Assembly: GCA_036678685.1 (NCBI GenBank)
Contig: JAZIHH010000027.1
Location: 203,534-267,533, forward strand
Direction of reading: 5' to 3'
Origin: JAZIHH01 sp036678685
GTDB lineage: Bacteria > Bacillota > UBA4882 > UBA10575
Length of the DNA stretch: 64,000 nt
Position numbers and translations under genes: made by a program. Of the stretch, positions 29,558 through 43,100 are shown one piece after another; positions within the stretch are counted from its first letter, which is position 1; each line of letters begins with the position of its first letter. Below the pieces are notes generated by a model. The model did no database searches. It saw only the letters and a program-made list of their open reading frames with translations, and had not been told where the DNA came from.

Positions 29558-31056
29558 GATACCGCTCCTTTCATTAAGAGTAGATCATAAAGCGCGGTAT
29601 CGGTCGTAAAGGCCGGAAGTTGAGGCGTACTCTCTTTTAGCGTTAGCTCAGGCAGTTCAATTGTGGGATTGTTCATCCGGTAAAAGGTAAGCCAGATACT
29701 GTCCGGGTCGGATACTCCTTGGTCTAATGCCTGTTCAAAGGCGGAAGTTGCTGTTTCCAGATCTGTTTCTTCCACCATTTTGCGCAGGATGTTTAAAGAG
29801 GCCTTCTTCTGCGGGTAATGGCATTGCGCAAAGTATTCTTGGAGAATCTCCGGTAACTGATGAAAGAAAGCCGTGTATTTTAAGGCTGTAGGTCGTTTTG
29901 CCATCAGCTGTAGATAGGGGACCCAGTTCATTGCTTCTTGTTTTTTGCCGTATAAGCGCTGATGTCTGATGACTTCGTGCCAATCTTCATCCATGACGAT
30001 AATTTCCTGGGCGGTGGCTCTTATCCATAATTGTTTGCCGGCAAAGATGGGCGATGTTGAATACTGTTTGTTGTCAAATCTAACCTTGGCATATTTATCA
30101 GCTTTGACTTTTTCGTACCGGCCGATTTCAAACGGAGTTTCCGGTAAATTATGCATCACCGCTAGATCTTCGGCAAACAGATCGGCAATCAATTTTCCTT
30201 TTTTGTAATGCTTCCGCTGCATGTCCTGGACAGCCTTTTCGAGGAGGTCTTTATTAAACTCCTCAAGATCTTTGAACTCGGGAACTGGCACAAAAAAGTT
30301 CCGGCGGCTGTAACCGACTTTGTTCTCCACATGCCCTTTTTCTTGAGCGCGCGCTGGATTGCAAAAGTTCGTTTTAAAGCCATAATGCAGGGCGAATCGT
30401 TTAAAGTTTTCTGTTATTTCTCGTTTGCCGTATTCTAAGACCTTTTTTACGATGGTTGGCGGGTTATCAAACAAAATACCTCCCGGTATTTTACCTATAT
30501 ATTCAAAGATGTTCTTTAACCCGGTTTCGAGACATTCCAGGTTTTGGCCTTTGAAAACCTGCGTAAACCCGGCGTTGCTGTAGGGGAAAGAGAGTGTTAG
30601 ATACAACCCGGTAAATCTTTCACCGTTTTCAATGAAATCAGCCTCCCCGAAATCCGCCTGGGCTTTCCCAGGAGAATGTTCAAGAGGAATAGAGCAATCA
30701 TTATTGGTATATAACTCTTTTTTCTTAGCCGATACATAGTATCTCACTGTACGCTCAGAGACCTTGAATCCTATGCCATACATCTCTTGCAAGCGGTCAT
30801 ATACTCGTTTGGCGGTATGTCTTTGCTTTGGTCTTTCTTTTAAATCATTGGTTAGCCATTCATCAATTATTGCCTTGTAGGGATCGAGCTTACTTTTTCG
30901 CCTTTGCTTGCGGCGAGCGATGTTGAAATCTTGTTTTTCGGCATATTTTTTTACGGTTTCGAAAGCATGTCCGGTCTCTCTTGCGATTTCCCTTAAAGAT
31001 TGGCCTTTCCTATCACGCAAATATTTGATATGATTGATTTCGTCCATTGTCAACAT
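29545..31056 (-). CDS. istA: IstA-like DDE transposase (first IS21)
   Basis: A 503-residue transposase. The N-terminus has a helix-turn-helix (GQSLREIARETGHAFETVKKY). The rve-type DDE integrase core begins around PGKAQADFGEADF and includes ILFDNPPTIV and a glutamate in EKGHVENKVGYSRRNFF. Its start lies about 137 bases inside the right end of the element, which serves as promoter and transposase-binding region. Confidence 0.93.
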   Translation of the reverse strand: MLTMDEINHIKYLRDRKGQSLREIARETGHAFETVKKYAEKQDFNIARRKQRRKSKLDPYKAIIDEWLTNDLKERPKQRHTAKRVYDRLQEMYGIGFKVSERTVRYYVSAKKKELYTNNDCSIPLEHSPGKAQADFGEADFIENGERFTGLYLTLSFPYSNAGFTQVFKGQNLECLETGLKNIFEYIGKIPGGILFDNPPTIVKKVLEYGKREITENFKRFALHYGFKTNFCNPARAQEKGHVENKVGYSRRNFFVPVPEFKDLEEFNKDLLEKAVQDMQRKHYKKGKLIADLFAEDLAVMHNLPETPFEIGRYEKVKADKYAKVRFDNKQYSTSPIFAGKQLWIRATAQEIIVMDEDWHEVIRHQRLYGKKQEAMNWVPYLQLMAKRPTALKYTAFFHQLPEILQEYFAQCHYPQKKASLNILRKMVEETDLETATSAFEQALDQGVSDPDSIWLTFYRMNNPTIELPELTLKESTPQLPAFTTDTALYDLLLMKGAVSCKK

Positions 31057-31193
31057 CCTTTCTTTACCCCCCTAATTTGTGTGATGGCTAATTAGAAGGG
31101 TAATCTTTTTTGAGGGTGCTGGCAATGGATTTTTCCATTTTTCTGCTAGACTTCTATCTTGCCATTTGCTCTATTTCTATTTTGCCATAAACA

Positions 31194-34100
31194 CGAGGGC
31201 GTGGATTGAAACGATAAATAACCATACTTCCGAATAATGGCCGCTGCGTCGCCCTCCGTACGAGGGCGTGGATTGAAACAAATAATATCTGTTTCCTATA
31301 ACTTGTTTTCTAGGTCGCCCTCCGTACGAGGGCGTGGATTGAAACCAAAATTCCGTTTTGATGAAGTAAACGAAGCTAAAGTCGCCCTCCGTACGAGGGC
31401 GTGGATTGAAACGGCGGTAGCGACCCGATTACTCCAGAAAGCATTGGGTCGCCCTCCGTACGAGGGCGTGGATTGAAACCAACATTTGCCACTAACATTA
31501 AGGTTGGATTGGAAGTCGCCCTCCGTACGAGGGCGTGGATTGAAACTAGAATTTTTATTTGGGAAGAAATCCGGAAAATGGTCGCCCTCCGTACGAGGGC
31601 GTGGATTGAAACATTATGTATTACATTTTGTTAATGGAAGGATGTGGTCGCCCTCCGTACGAGGGCGTGGATTGAAACCCATCTGCCAAAGCGTTTTTAA
31701 TTCCGCAGATGAGTCGCCCTCCGTACGAGGGCGTGGATTGAAACCCGGCGAAATGCGGGTCGAGGATGTTCCTCTTGGTCGCCCTCCGTACGAGGGCGTG
31801 GATTGAAACCATATGGCGCAACCCCTCTGCTGGGAGTAGACTTTGTCGCCCTCCGTACGAGGGCGTGGATTGAAACCAATGACCCGGCAATCATCTATGT
31901 TGCTAACGGCGTCGCCCTCCGTACGAGGGCGTGGATTGAAACGACATAGCGGCGCACGTCGCCCACCGCCTCGGATGTCGCCCTCCGTACGAGGGCGTGG
32001 ATTGAAACCGGTGAACCCGGAAAGAGTAACCTGCGACACCGGGTCGCCCTCCGTACGAGGGCGTGGATTGAAACGCTCCGCCGGCTGAAAATCAATAATG
32101 GAGGTGTTGTCGCCCTCCGTACGAGGGCGTGGATTGAAACGACCAGCGGGTTAAAGATGCGGAAGAGGCAATCCGTCGCCCTCCGTACGAGGGCGTGGAT
32201 TGAAACGTTATCCTCCGATTCCTCGCTCCCGTAATACTCTGCGTCGCCCTCCGTACGAGGGCGTGGATTGAAACCTTAACAGGTCGGGCCGGGGAAGTTG
32301 TCTATGTACGTCGCCCTCCGTACGAGGGCGTGGATTGAAACAAATAGCGCAGGTAGAAATTAACCGGCTCTTTGAGTCGCCCTCCGTACGAGGGCGTGGA
32401 TTGAAACAAATAGCGCAGGTAGAAATTAACCGGCTCTTTGAGTCGCCCTCCGTACGAGGGCGTGGATTGAAACAAATAGCGCAGGTAGAAATTAACTGGC
32501 TCTTTGAGTCGCCCTCCGTACGAGGGCGTGGATTGAAACCTGAAGGAAACCAAACCAGCTAACGTCGGTGGCGGGTCGCCCTCCGTACGAGGGCGTGGAT
32601 TGAAACGCAAAAAGTAGCCCAGTCCGCGAACGACTGATAAGTCGCCCTCCGTACGAGGGCGTGGATTGAAACGGGAGCAAAAGAGCGCAGTATTGATCTA
32701 GACGCGCGTCGCCCTCCGTACGAGGGCGTGGATTGAAACGCGAACTAGATAAACAACTTGCCGCGTACAGAAAAGTCGCCCTCCGTACGAGGGCGTGGAT
32801 TGAAACAACCAACTCCCGGTCTTGCCTCTGGGACATTTGCGTCGCCCTCCGTACGAGGGCGTGGATTGAAACTTTTGATGCTCTGGTCCTCGAATACACT
32901 TTTCACTGGTCGCCCTCCGTACGAGGGCGTGGATTGAAACTCAATATTGACGATTTGAACGAAAACGCTGACATGTCGCCCTCCGTACGAGGGCGTGGAT
33001 TGAAACCCGCCTGGAGCGTCGTTGGCGGCGCGTCCCACCAGTCGCCCTCCGTACGAGGGCGTGGATTGAAACCATGAGTCGTAACCGACCCAATAGGTCG
33101 AAATGCGTCGCCCTCCGTACGAGGGCGTGGATTGAAACTCCCACTCTCCAAAACACCAGGCCTGATCACAACTCGTCGCCCTCCGTACGAGGGCGTGGAT
33201 TGAAACCCGCCTGGAGCGTCGTTGGCGGCGCGTCCCACCAGTCGCCCTCCGTACGAGGGCGTGGATTGAAACCAACGTCCGCGAGACTAGCGCCGGGACG
33301 TGGCTGACGTCGCCCTCCGTACGAGGGCGTGGATTGAAACTACAATGCGGGCATGGGACACCGACCAGACGCGGGTCGCCCTCCGTACGAGGGCGTGGAT
33401 TGAAACAGGTTTGACGGTAGCTTGCTCAGCACACAAGGCCGTCGCCCTCCGTACGAGGGCGTGGATTGAAACACCTTGATTCCGGATGGGACTCTTGGGA
33501 AGACTTGTCGCCCTCCGTACGAGGGCGTGGATTGAAACGTAATGATTTCCGTAAATCCATCGATTAGACCGTCGTCGCCCTCCGTACGAGGGCGTGGATT
33601 GAAACGGATCGTTATCAACGCGAATCCGGCCAGTTGGAAGTCGCCCTCCGTACGAGGGCGTGGATTGAAACATTACATATGCTCCTGCAAAATAAGGCGC
33701 GCCAAGTCGCCCTCCGTACGAGGGCGTGGATTGAAACATCGCAGAGCGCGAATCCTCTCCGGGGCCTGACTGTCGCCCTCCGTACGAGGGCGTGGATTGA
33801 AACGCGAAGAAGGTATGATTCCGCTCAATAACGCAATCGTCGCCCTCCGTACGAGGGCGTGGATTGAAACAGCGGATGCTTGAACGTGATGCTAGAGGTG
33901 GAACGGTCGCCCTCCGTACGAGGGCGTGGATTGAAACATTGCCGCCTCCGCCTGTTTCAATTGCTCGGCTTCGTCGCCCTCCGTACGAGGGCGTGGATTG
34001 AAACTTTTTGACAGTAAGCGGTAAAGATGCTGAGTCTCGTCGCCCTCCGTACGAGGGCGTGGATTGAAACAAGGCGCCACCAACGAAACCACCCACGTCC

Positions 34101-37100
34101 TTGATTGTCGCCCTCCGTACGAGGGCGTGGATTGAAACAATCACTTATAACCGCTGCGGAAACGTATATCAAACGTCGCCCTCCGTACGAGGGCGTGGAT
34201 TGAAACTTTGATTTGGGAGTACAAATTCAGAAGGGTTTCTGGTCGCCCTCCGTACGAGGGCGTGGATTGAAACCTGGAAAAGAACGTCGGGATCGATGAA
34301 GCTATAGGTCGCCCTCCGTACGAGGGCGTGGATTGAAACAGCGCTTGGGCCACCCCGTCCAGCCAGCCCGGGAGTCGCCCTCCGTACGAGGGCGTGGATT
34401 GAAACTTGCTCTTAGCAACGGAACCAATGTATTGAACTTCTTCGTCGCCCTCCGTACGAGGGCGTGGATTGAAACTCCTCTATGATTATCACGTCAAAGG
34501 CTTTTTGAAAGTCGCCCTCCGTACGAGGGCGTGGATTGAAACACGTCGATTTAGTCTCGCTCCAGGTAGTGATGGCGTCGCCCTCCGTACGAGGGCGTGG
34601 ATTGAAACTTGCCACCTGATTCCATACATTTTAGTAGCACCTGTCGCCCTCCGTACGAGGGCGTGGATTGAAACATCAATCATTCAAGAAATTAGCCACA
34701 AATTAGGACGTCGCCCTCCGTACGAGGGCGTGGATTGAAACCAAGTTTACAAATTGATGAGGCGTTTGCATAAAGTCGCCCTCCGTACGAGGGCGTGGAT
34801 TGAAACCAGGGTGAGGGTTGGTTGGTCTACCGGCTTGTTCGTCGCCCTCCGTACGAGGGCGTGGATTGAAACATCAATCCGGGCGCGCTCTGCCGGTTAT
34901 CTGCTCGTCGCCCTCCGTACGAGGGCGTGGATTGAAACCACATGACGCCAGTGAGGATGCGCCGAATCCTGCGTCGCCCTCCGTACGAGGGCGTGGATTG
35001 AAACCAGACTGGAGGTGATATCCACACCACAACGGCTATGTCGCCCTCCGTACGAGGGCGTGGATTGAAACCCATGGATGAGTACATCAGGTTGAGAAAC
35101 GCAAAGTCGCCCTCCGTACGAGGGCGTGGATTGAAACAATAAACGTTGTCTCACTGGATTATACCAATTAGGAGTCGCCCTCCGTACGAGGGCGTGGATT
35201 GAAACATAAGGCTGGCCAGACCGCAAAGGTCATTATCCGTCGCCCTCCGTACGAGGGCGTGGATTGAAACAGGTTTGATGGCTCTCTGCTCTCAACGCAG
35301 GGGTGTCGCCCTCCGTATGAGGGCGTGGATTGAAACAGGTTTGATGGCTCTCTGCTCTCAACGCAGGGGTGTCGCCCTCCGTACGAGGGCGTGGATTGAA
35401 ACGCAACTCATCTGGAAGCAGAAACATGGCAGGCAGGTCGCCCTCCGTACGAGGGCGTGGATTGAAACGTGATCAGCGGGTTAAGGATGCGGAAGAAGCC
35501 ATGTCGCCCTCCGTACGAGGGCGTGGATTGAAACTTAAGGTTATTGATTGCATCGGCGACTCCGGGCAGGTCGCCCTCCGTACGAGGGCGTGGATTGAAA
35601 CCTCACCCTGAATCATGAATTTGAAAAAAATGGGGTCGCCCTCCGTACGAGGGCGTGGATTGAAACCTCGTTGGTCCAACCCTTTCCGTTAGTACTCGGG
35701 TCGCCCTCCGTACGAGGGCGTGGATTGAAACCGGCTACTCTGCGTATATACGCAATGTGAAGATCGTCGCCCTCCGTACGAGGGCGTGGATTGAAACAGC
35801 AAAATATAATAAAGGTTGGCGATCGGCAAAAGTCGCCCTCCGTACGAGGGCGTGGATTGAAACGGGCTAGGACGCGCCCACTCGATGATGACTGAATCGT
35901 CGCCCTCCGTACGAGGGCGTGGATTGAAACATACGTCGTGCGCCGCAGGAGCTCCATGCGGTCGTCGCCCTCCGTACGAGGGCGTGGATTGAAACATCTT
36001 TTGGGAGGACATCGTCGCGGCAGTCGCCTGTCGCCCTCCGTACGAGGGCGTGGATTGAAACTTTAGTATTGCCGATCACCATCCCTCGGCAACGGTGTCG
36101 CCCTCCGTACGAGGGCGTGGATTGAAACATTTTAGATTGAGTGTAGCCGATTTAAAATGATCGTCGCCCTCCGTACGAGGGCGTGGATTGAAACAATCTG
36201 AAGCTTGACAAAGAGCCGGTGATTGAAGGTCGCCCTCCGTACGAGGGCGTGGATTGAAACTCCATGAAACTCTGCCTGTCCCGCTTGTGTGTACGTCGCC
36301 CTCCGTACGAGGGCGTGGATTGAAACCGATCAGGTGAAAAAAATTAAATACGATGAGATCGTCGCCCTCCGTACGAGGGCGTGGATTGAAACATTCGACG
36401 GCAAGGTCTGTGACCACGAAAGAGCAGGTCGCCCTCCGTACGAGGGCGTGGATTGAAACCGATCGATTTGACCAAGTCCAACCGCTCCGCCTCCGGTGTG
36501 TCGCCCTCCGTACGAGGGCGTGGATTGAAACCGATCAGGTGAAAAAAATTAAATACGATGAGATCGTCGCCCTCCGTACGAGGGCGTGGATTGAAACCCG
36601 CCAGCCCGGCACCCAGTGACCAGCTCCCTGGTGTCGCCCTCCGTACGAGGGCGTGGATTGAAACGCCTGTTCTCACCCCTCTCTCAGTGCCCTGATAATT
36701 GTCGCCCTCCGTACGAGGGCGTGGATTGAAACTTAAGAAAGTACCGCTCCCAACACTTAACCACGTGTCGCCCTCCGTACGAGGGCGTGGATTGAAACGA
36801 ACGAGCCCACCTACAAGTGGGCGGCCTTGGACGTCGCCCTCCGTACGAGGGCGTGGATTGAAACCCGGGAATACGCCCTTTCATCCGTTTCATCATTTGT
36901 CGCCCTCCGTACGAGGGCGTGGATTGAAACTCTTATATTAAAATGTGGGTAGACGGCATAAACATGTCGCCCTCCGTACGAGGGCGTGGATTGAAACTCT
37001 CTGCCTGTACATCATGCTGTTGTGTAAAAAAGTCGCCCTCCGTACGAGGGCGTGGATTGAAACTCAAGCTCTGCCGATCTGTACAAAGGCACACCGTGTC

Positions 37101-40100
37101 GCCCTCCGTACGAGGGCGTGGATTGAAACAAAAGATAAAGTCTGATACAACTCTTACAGAAAAGCGTCGCCCTCCGTACGAGGGCGTGGATTGAAACCGG
37201 CGGGCAAGATGGCAATTATCCGAGCAAATAAAGGTCGCCCTCCGTACGAGGGCGTGGATTGAAACCCTTGCCTTGTATCGTGCGCTCCTCGAATCTTCTG
37301 TCGCCCTCCGTACGAGGGCGTGGATTGAAACGGACAATGTTTGTCACTGTGAACCGCCAGGCAGGTCGCCCTCCGTACGAGGGCGTGGATTGAAACTATG
37401 CATCCTGAGTACATCACCATCCACTCTACGTCGCCCTCCGTACGAGGGCGTGGATTGAAACGACAGATCCACAAACTATTTTTGTGGGGAAACCCTCGTC
37501 GCCCTCCGTACGAGGGCGTGGATTGAAACACTTTAGGATAACCTCTTTCATCGCAAATGTAACGCGTCGCCCTCCGTACGAGGGCGTGGATTGAAACATT
37601 CCGATTGTTCATTTCAAGAATGAACCAGAGGGTCGCCCTCCGTACGAGGGCGTGGATTGAAACTGTCCCTCTAGGGATTTCTATTTTTAGAGTCGGGTCG
37701 CCCTCCGTACGAGGGCGTGGATTGAAACCATTTACCAACAAGTTTGCATAATCTCCTACGCCGTCGCCCTCCGTACGAGGGCGTGGATTGAAACGTAAGC
37801 TACTTTTAGTATTGGCTGCATTATAATCGGTCGCCCTCCGTACGAGGGCGTGGATTGAAACCGGGATAAGGAAGCTGTTCAGCCGGGTAAATAAGCGTCG
37901 CCCTCCGTACGAGGGCGTGGATTGAAACTCGGCAAGGCTGCTGTGGATATTGCCAAAGCAAAGTCGCCCTCCGTACGAGGGCGTGGATTGAAACGCCGGA
38001 AATGATTGCCTGAACGGAGGAGATTTCCCGTCGCCCTCCGTACGAGGGCGTGGATTGAAACCACTTTAACGGCAGCTCTAGGCGCTCCCTGATAAGTCGC
38101 CCTCCGTACGAGGGCGTGGATTGAAACTCCAGGTGATATTGTTACAATCCAGAAACGCACCGTCGCCCTCCGTACGAGGGCGTGGATTGAAACCAGCTTT
38201 GCCAACAATAATTCCATGTCTACAACCGGTCGCCCTCCGTACGAGGGCGTGGATTGAAACAACCCTCGGCAACGGTCGGCAACGCCTCGGCAACAGTCGC
38301 CCTCCGTACGAGGGCGTGGATTGAAACTACATGGACGAGCTCCGTATCTGGGATCACGCTCGGTCGCCCTCCGTACGAGGGCGTGGATTGAAACCAATAC
38401 AGATTTGTACCTCTCCCATCCCGGAGATCGTCGCCCTCCGTACGAGGGCGTGGATTGAAACGAATAAACAATCAAAGAAGCTTTTTGTTGCTAAAGTCGC
38501 CCTCCGTACGAGGGCGTGGATTGAAACCGGAAGATTATGCTTTGTATAGACTTGGAGTTTGGGTCGCCCTCCGTACGAGGGCGTGGATTGAAACAATCGA
38601 ACTGGCGGGAGTATGCCCGGCTAGTGGTTGTCGCCCTCCGTACGAGGGCGTGGATTGAAACCTTTGAGCCATTTCATCACCTCCTTTTATCTCTTGTCGC
38701 CCTCCGTACGAGGGCGTGGATTGAAACAGCCAGTAATAGAAGGTAATCCACTTGAGGGATTGCGTCGCCCTCCGTACGAGGGCGTGGATTGAAACGCGGT
38801 CTCCAGAGGGAGATCGCGCATATCCCCAGGTCGCCCTCCGTACGAGGGCGTGGATTGAAACGTAGGTTGACTCATAAGCCCATCGATTGCCTTCTGGTCG
38901 CCCTCCGTACGAGGGCGTGGATTGAAACGGGCCCATGGAGGTTTGAAGTTAGCGGCTGACGAGGGTCGCCCTCCGTACGAGGGCGTGGATTGAAACAACA
39001 ACCAATCATGACCAATACCCGGACGCCGTGAGTCGCCCTCCGTACGAGGGCGTGGATTGAAACTCGAGCGAGCGGGCGAATGTCTCACAGGAAAGTGGTC
39101 GCCCTCCGTACGAGGGCGTGGATTGAAACCAACAATTCATCGGTTGTACAATCGCTTTTACTCCGTCGCCCTCCGTACGAGGGCGTGGATTGAAACCTTA
39201 TCCCGGAAGTCTTCAATCCCACTTGGTCAAGTCGCCCTCCGTACGAGGGCGTGGATTGAAACTATTATAATTGGACTTGCTTGTGTGAGGGCAGACGTCG
39301 CCCTCCGTACGAGGGCGTGGATTGAAACTCCATCATGCATAACCGGCGCTTGGTCACCCAGAGGTCGCCCTCCGTACGAGGGCGTGGATTGAAACTGATG
39401 TAATATTCGGTCTTAAGGTAATCGTCTTGGTCGCCCTCCGTACGAGGGCGTGGATTGAAACATTAAAACGGTTGCTGAAGCGTGGCAGAAACTAAAGTCG
39501 CCCTCCGTACGAGGGCGTGGATTGAAACTCCGACGGGCGGCTATAAAGATATGGAAGTTAAGGGTCGCCCTCCGTACGAGGGCGTGGATTGAAACAAATC
39601 TAATTTTAGCCGTCTCGACGCTGCCCTCGGTCGCCCTCCGTACGAGGGCGTGGATTGAAACTGAGCTTTGCGAGCATGTTTCTATCTATGCGACCGGTCG
39701 CCCTCCGTACGAGGGCGTGGATTGAAACCTATATTGAAGATGTTACCCTGGTTAGCAAAAATGTCGCCCTCCGTACGAGGGCGTGGATTGAAACAAATTA
39801 AAAGTGGTACAGATGGATTTGCAGAAGGGTCGCCCTCCGTACGAGGGCGTGGATTGAAACGGTTACCTTTGATAGTCCGTAGTCTTCAGGGTTTGCGCGT
39901 CGCCCTCCGTACGAGGGCGTGGATTGAAACTTTAATGGTTGCAAGGAACCATAGTTCCCCAGTAGGTCGCCCTCCGTACGAGGGCGTGGATTGAAACCAT
40001 TGCTCAAAAAGATTGTTTTAAAGAATTGGGAGGTCGCCCTCCGTACGAGGGCGTGGATTGAAACGTTAGATAAAACCTCCATGAATGCTTATTGCCCGTC

Positions 40101-43100
40101 GCCCTCCGTACGAGGGCGTGGATTGAAACCCTGACGACGTTCAGCCTTTAAGGCATCTTGGCTGTCGCCCTCCGTACGAGGGCGTGGATTGAAACTTCAA
40201 AAAAATTCCCGGCTCAAAGCCGGGTTACTAGTCGCCCTCCGTACGAGGGCGTGGATTGAAACTAGGAAGGCTACTGCGGAGGCGGCTGTAAGGGTTGTCG
40301 CCCTCCGTACGAGGGCGTGGATTGAAACTAATTAAACCCACCCAACTTCCACAGGTTCTTAAGTCGCCCTCCGTACGAGGGCGTGGATTGAAACTGGAGC
40401 AAGTACGCCTACAGGAGCGGTAGCAAGTGTCGCCCTCCGTACGAGGGCGTGGATTGAAACTTATGTATTTAACATGAGTTAGATGAACTCTAAGTCGCCC
40501 TCCGTACGAGGGCGTGGATTGAAACCACAAATGCTATAAATCGCTTCCTTAGAGTGGGGTGTCGCCCTCCGTACGAGGGCGTGGATTGAAACGCTCAACT
40601 GCAATATTGCGATCGCGGATGAGATACGTCGCCCTCCGTACGAGGGCGTGGATTGAAACTTCCTTAACCATTTATGCTTACCTTTAGTTTTATGTCGCCC
40701 TCCGTACGAGGGCGTGGATTGAAACCCGTGGCTGTTGAACACGTCAATCCGCCACTGCTCCGTCGCCCTCCGTACGAGGGCGTGGATTGAAACACCATAG
40801 AACTGAAGTAACCCCCGCGCCCGACGTCGCCCTCCGTACGAGGGCGTGGATTGAAACCTGCGTCTGCGTCCATTACTGTGTCGATAAGTGGCGTCGCCCT
40901 CCGTACGAGGGCGTGGATTGAAACAGATCTGCCACGCGTCTTTGCATAGCAGTATTTGCGTCGCCCTCCGTACGAGGGCGTGGATTGAAACAATGATGTT
41001 CAGATTGCTAAATTAAAGGCAGACGTCGCCCTCCGTACGAGGGCGTGGATTGAAACAGTTGTCGCAGATGTCTGCTGTACCGGAGTTATCGTCGCCCTCC
41101 GTACGAGGGCGTGGATTGAAACCTCGAAGTGGAGGCGGTAGATGTTGAGCGCTACAGGTCGCCCTCCGTACGAGGGCGTGGATTGAAACAAGTGGATACT
41201 CTGCTATATCGATGAGGTTATCCGTCGCCCTCCGTACGAGGGCGTGGATTGAAACAGCGGTTGGCCAATCCACCGACCCTTTGATTGTCGGTCGCCCTCC
41301 GTACGAGGGCGTGGATTGAAACAATTTCATCTTCGCTTTTTGACCCGGTCGCGTCCGTCGCCCTCCGTACGAGGGCGTGGATTGAAACCAATGCTCCCTG
41401 GAAACGTATCATAAAAGTTTTGTCGCCCTCCGTACGAGGGCGTGGATTGAAACTGTCCAATTCGGTGGCATCTATCCTCAGCCTGCTGTCGCCCTCCGTA
41501 CGAGGGCGTGGATTGAAACAGCGGTTGGCCAATCCACCGACCCTTTGATTGTCGGTCGCCCTCCGTACGAGGGCGTGGATTGAAACATTATAGAGTGCCC
41601 TGGTCTCCGGCTCGAGCTGAAGTCGCCCTCCGTACGAGGGCGTGGATTGAAACAATTTCATCTTCGCTTTTTGACCCGGTCGCGTCCGTCGCCCTCCGTA
41701 CGAGGGCGTGGATTGAAACCAATGCTCCCTGGAAACGTATCATAAAAGTTTTGTCGCCCTCCGTACGAGGGCGTGGATTGAAACTGTCCAATTCGGTGGC
41801 ATCTATCCTCAGCCTGCTGTCGCCCTCCGTACGAGGGCGTGGATTGAAACGCTTAGGTCGGCATGACTCAGGTCGGCGCCAAACGTCGCCCTCCGTACGA
41901 GGGCGTGGATTGAAACCGTTCTTGGCTAATCCTTCCCCCAAATAAAATCATGTCGCCCTCCGTACGAGGGCGTGGATTGAAACCTGAAATCCGCGCTGCT
42001 TTGCAAAAAGCAATTAAGTCGCCCTCCGTACGAGGGCGTGGATTGAAACTGAAAAAAATGCTCACTCCGGGGGAATATGCAGATGTCGCCCTCCGTACGA
42101 GGGCGTGGATTGAAACGTACTGATAACAGTTTTAAGATCATTGCCCCGAATGTCGCCCTCCGTACGAGGGCGTGGATTGAAACCATCTTGATCTGGATTG
42201 CGGCAATAACAAACGCGTCGCCCTCCGTACGAGGGCGTGGATTGAAACAATATATGTTCCACGTTTCAAGAACGGTAAATGGGTCGCCCTCCGTACGAGG
42301 GCGTGGATTGAAACATGACTCACTGGTAATGGATGTAGACCCGAATGAAGTCGCCCTCCGTACGAGGGCGTGGATTGAAACTGCAGCTGGTTCGTCTAGG
42401 CCAGTACCATCAACACGTCGCCCTCCGTACGAGGGCGTGGATTGAAACTTAGAGGAGGGACGATCATGTTCGGACGCAAATCCGTCGCCCTCCGTACGAG
42501 GGCGTGGATTGAAACCCGCAATTTTATGGAGATTATTACAAAAACAATGGTCGCCCTCCGTACGAGGGCGTGGATTGAAACCGTGGGATTGATACCATCA
42601 GAGAAATCCGAAAACGTCGCCCTCCGTACGAGGGCGTGGATTGAAACCTCGTCACGGTCGGGATGGTTGTCACACGTTACGTCGCCCTCCGTACGAGGGC
42701 GTGGATTGAAACTGTATACCTCGTGCCACCTCTCGCGTCACGTTCTGTCGCCCTCCGTACGAGGGCGTGGATTGAAACTCTCGCCACGTTAGGACCTACT
42801 ACCATTAATCTCAGTCGCCCTCCGTACGAGGGCGTGGATTGAAACATAATCCACCCTACTGCTGTTTAAAACATATGGCGTCGCCCTCCGTACGAGGGCG
42901 TGGATTGAAACGCAAAACCTACAGCGCAGGGAACTATTTGCTCCGGTCGCCCTCCGTACGAGGGCGTGGATTGAAACTGTTGAGTTTGTAGACTTTTTGG
43001 GTTATGTCTCCCCGTCGCCCTCCGTACGAGGGCGTGGATTGAAACTTACCTTACGGGGTGGTGGTCTAAATTAATCTACGTCGCCCTCCGTACGAGGGCG

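Larger units (their letters stand above)
28770..31193 (-). mobile_element. IS21-family element inside a CRISPR repeat
   Basis: A 2424-bp element with ends TGTATTTGGCAA and (complement) TGTTTATGGCAA, carrying istA and istB on the minus strand. It is flanked by a 6-bp direct duplication CGAGGG (28764-28769 and 31194-31199), which belongs to the repeat. Removing element and one duplication restores a perfect 32-base repeat. Subterminal copies of a TTGCCAT/ATGGCAA-type motif at both ends are likely transposase sites. The insertion is clean and both genes are intact, so it appears recent. Confidence 0.93.
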
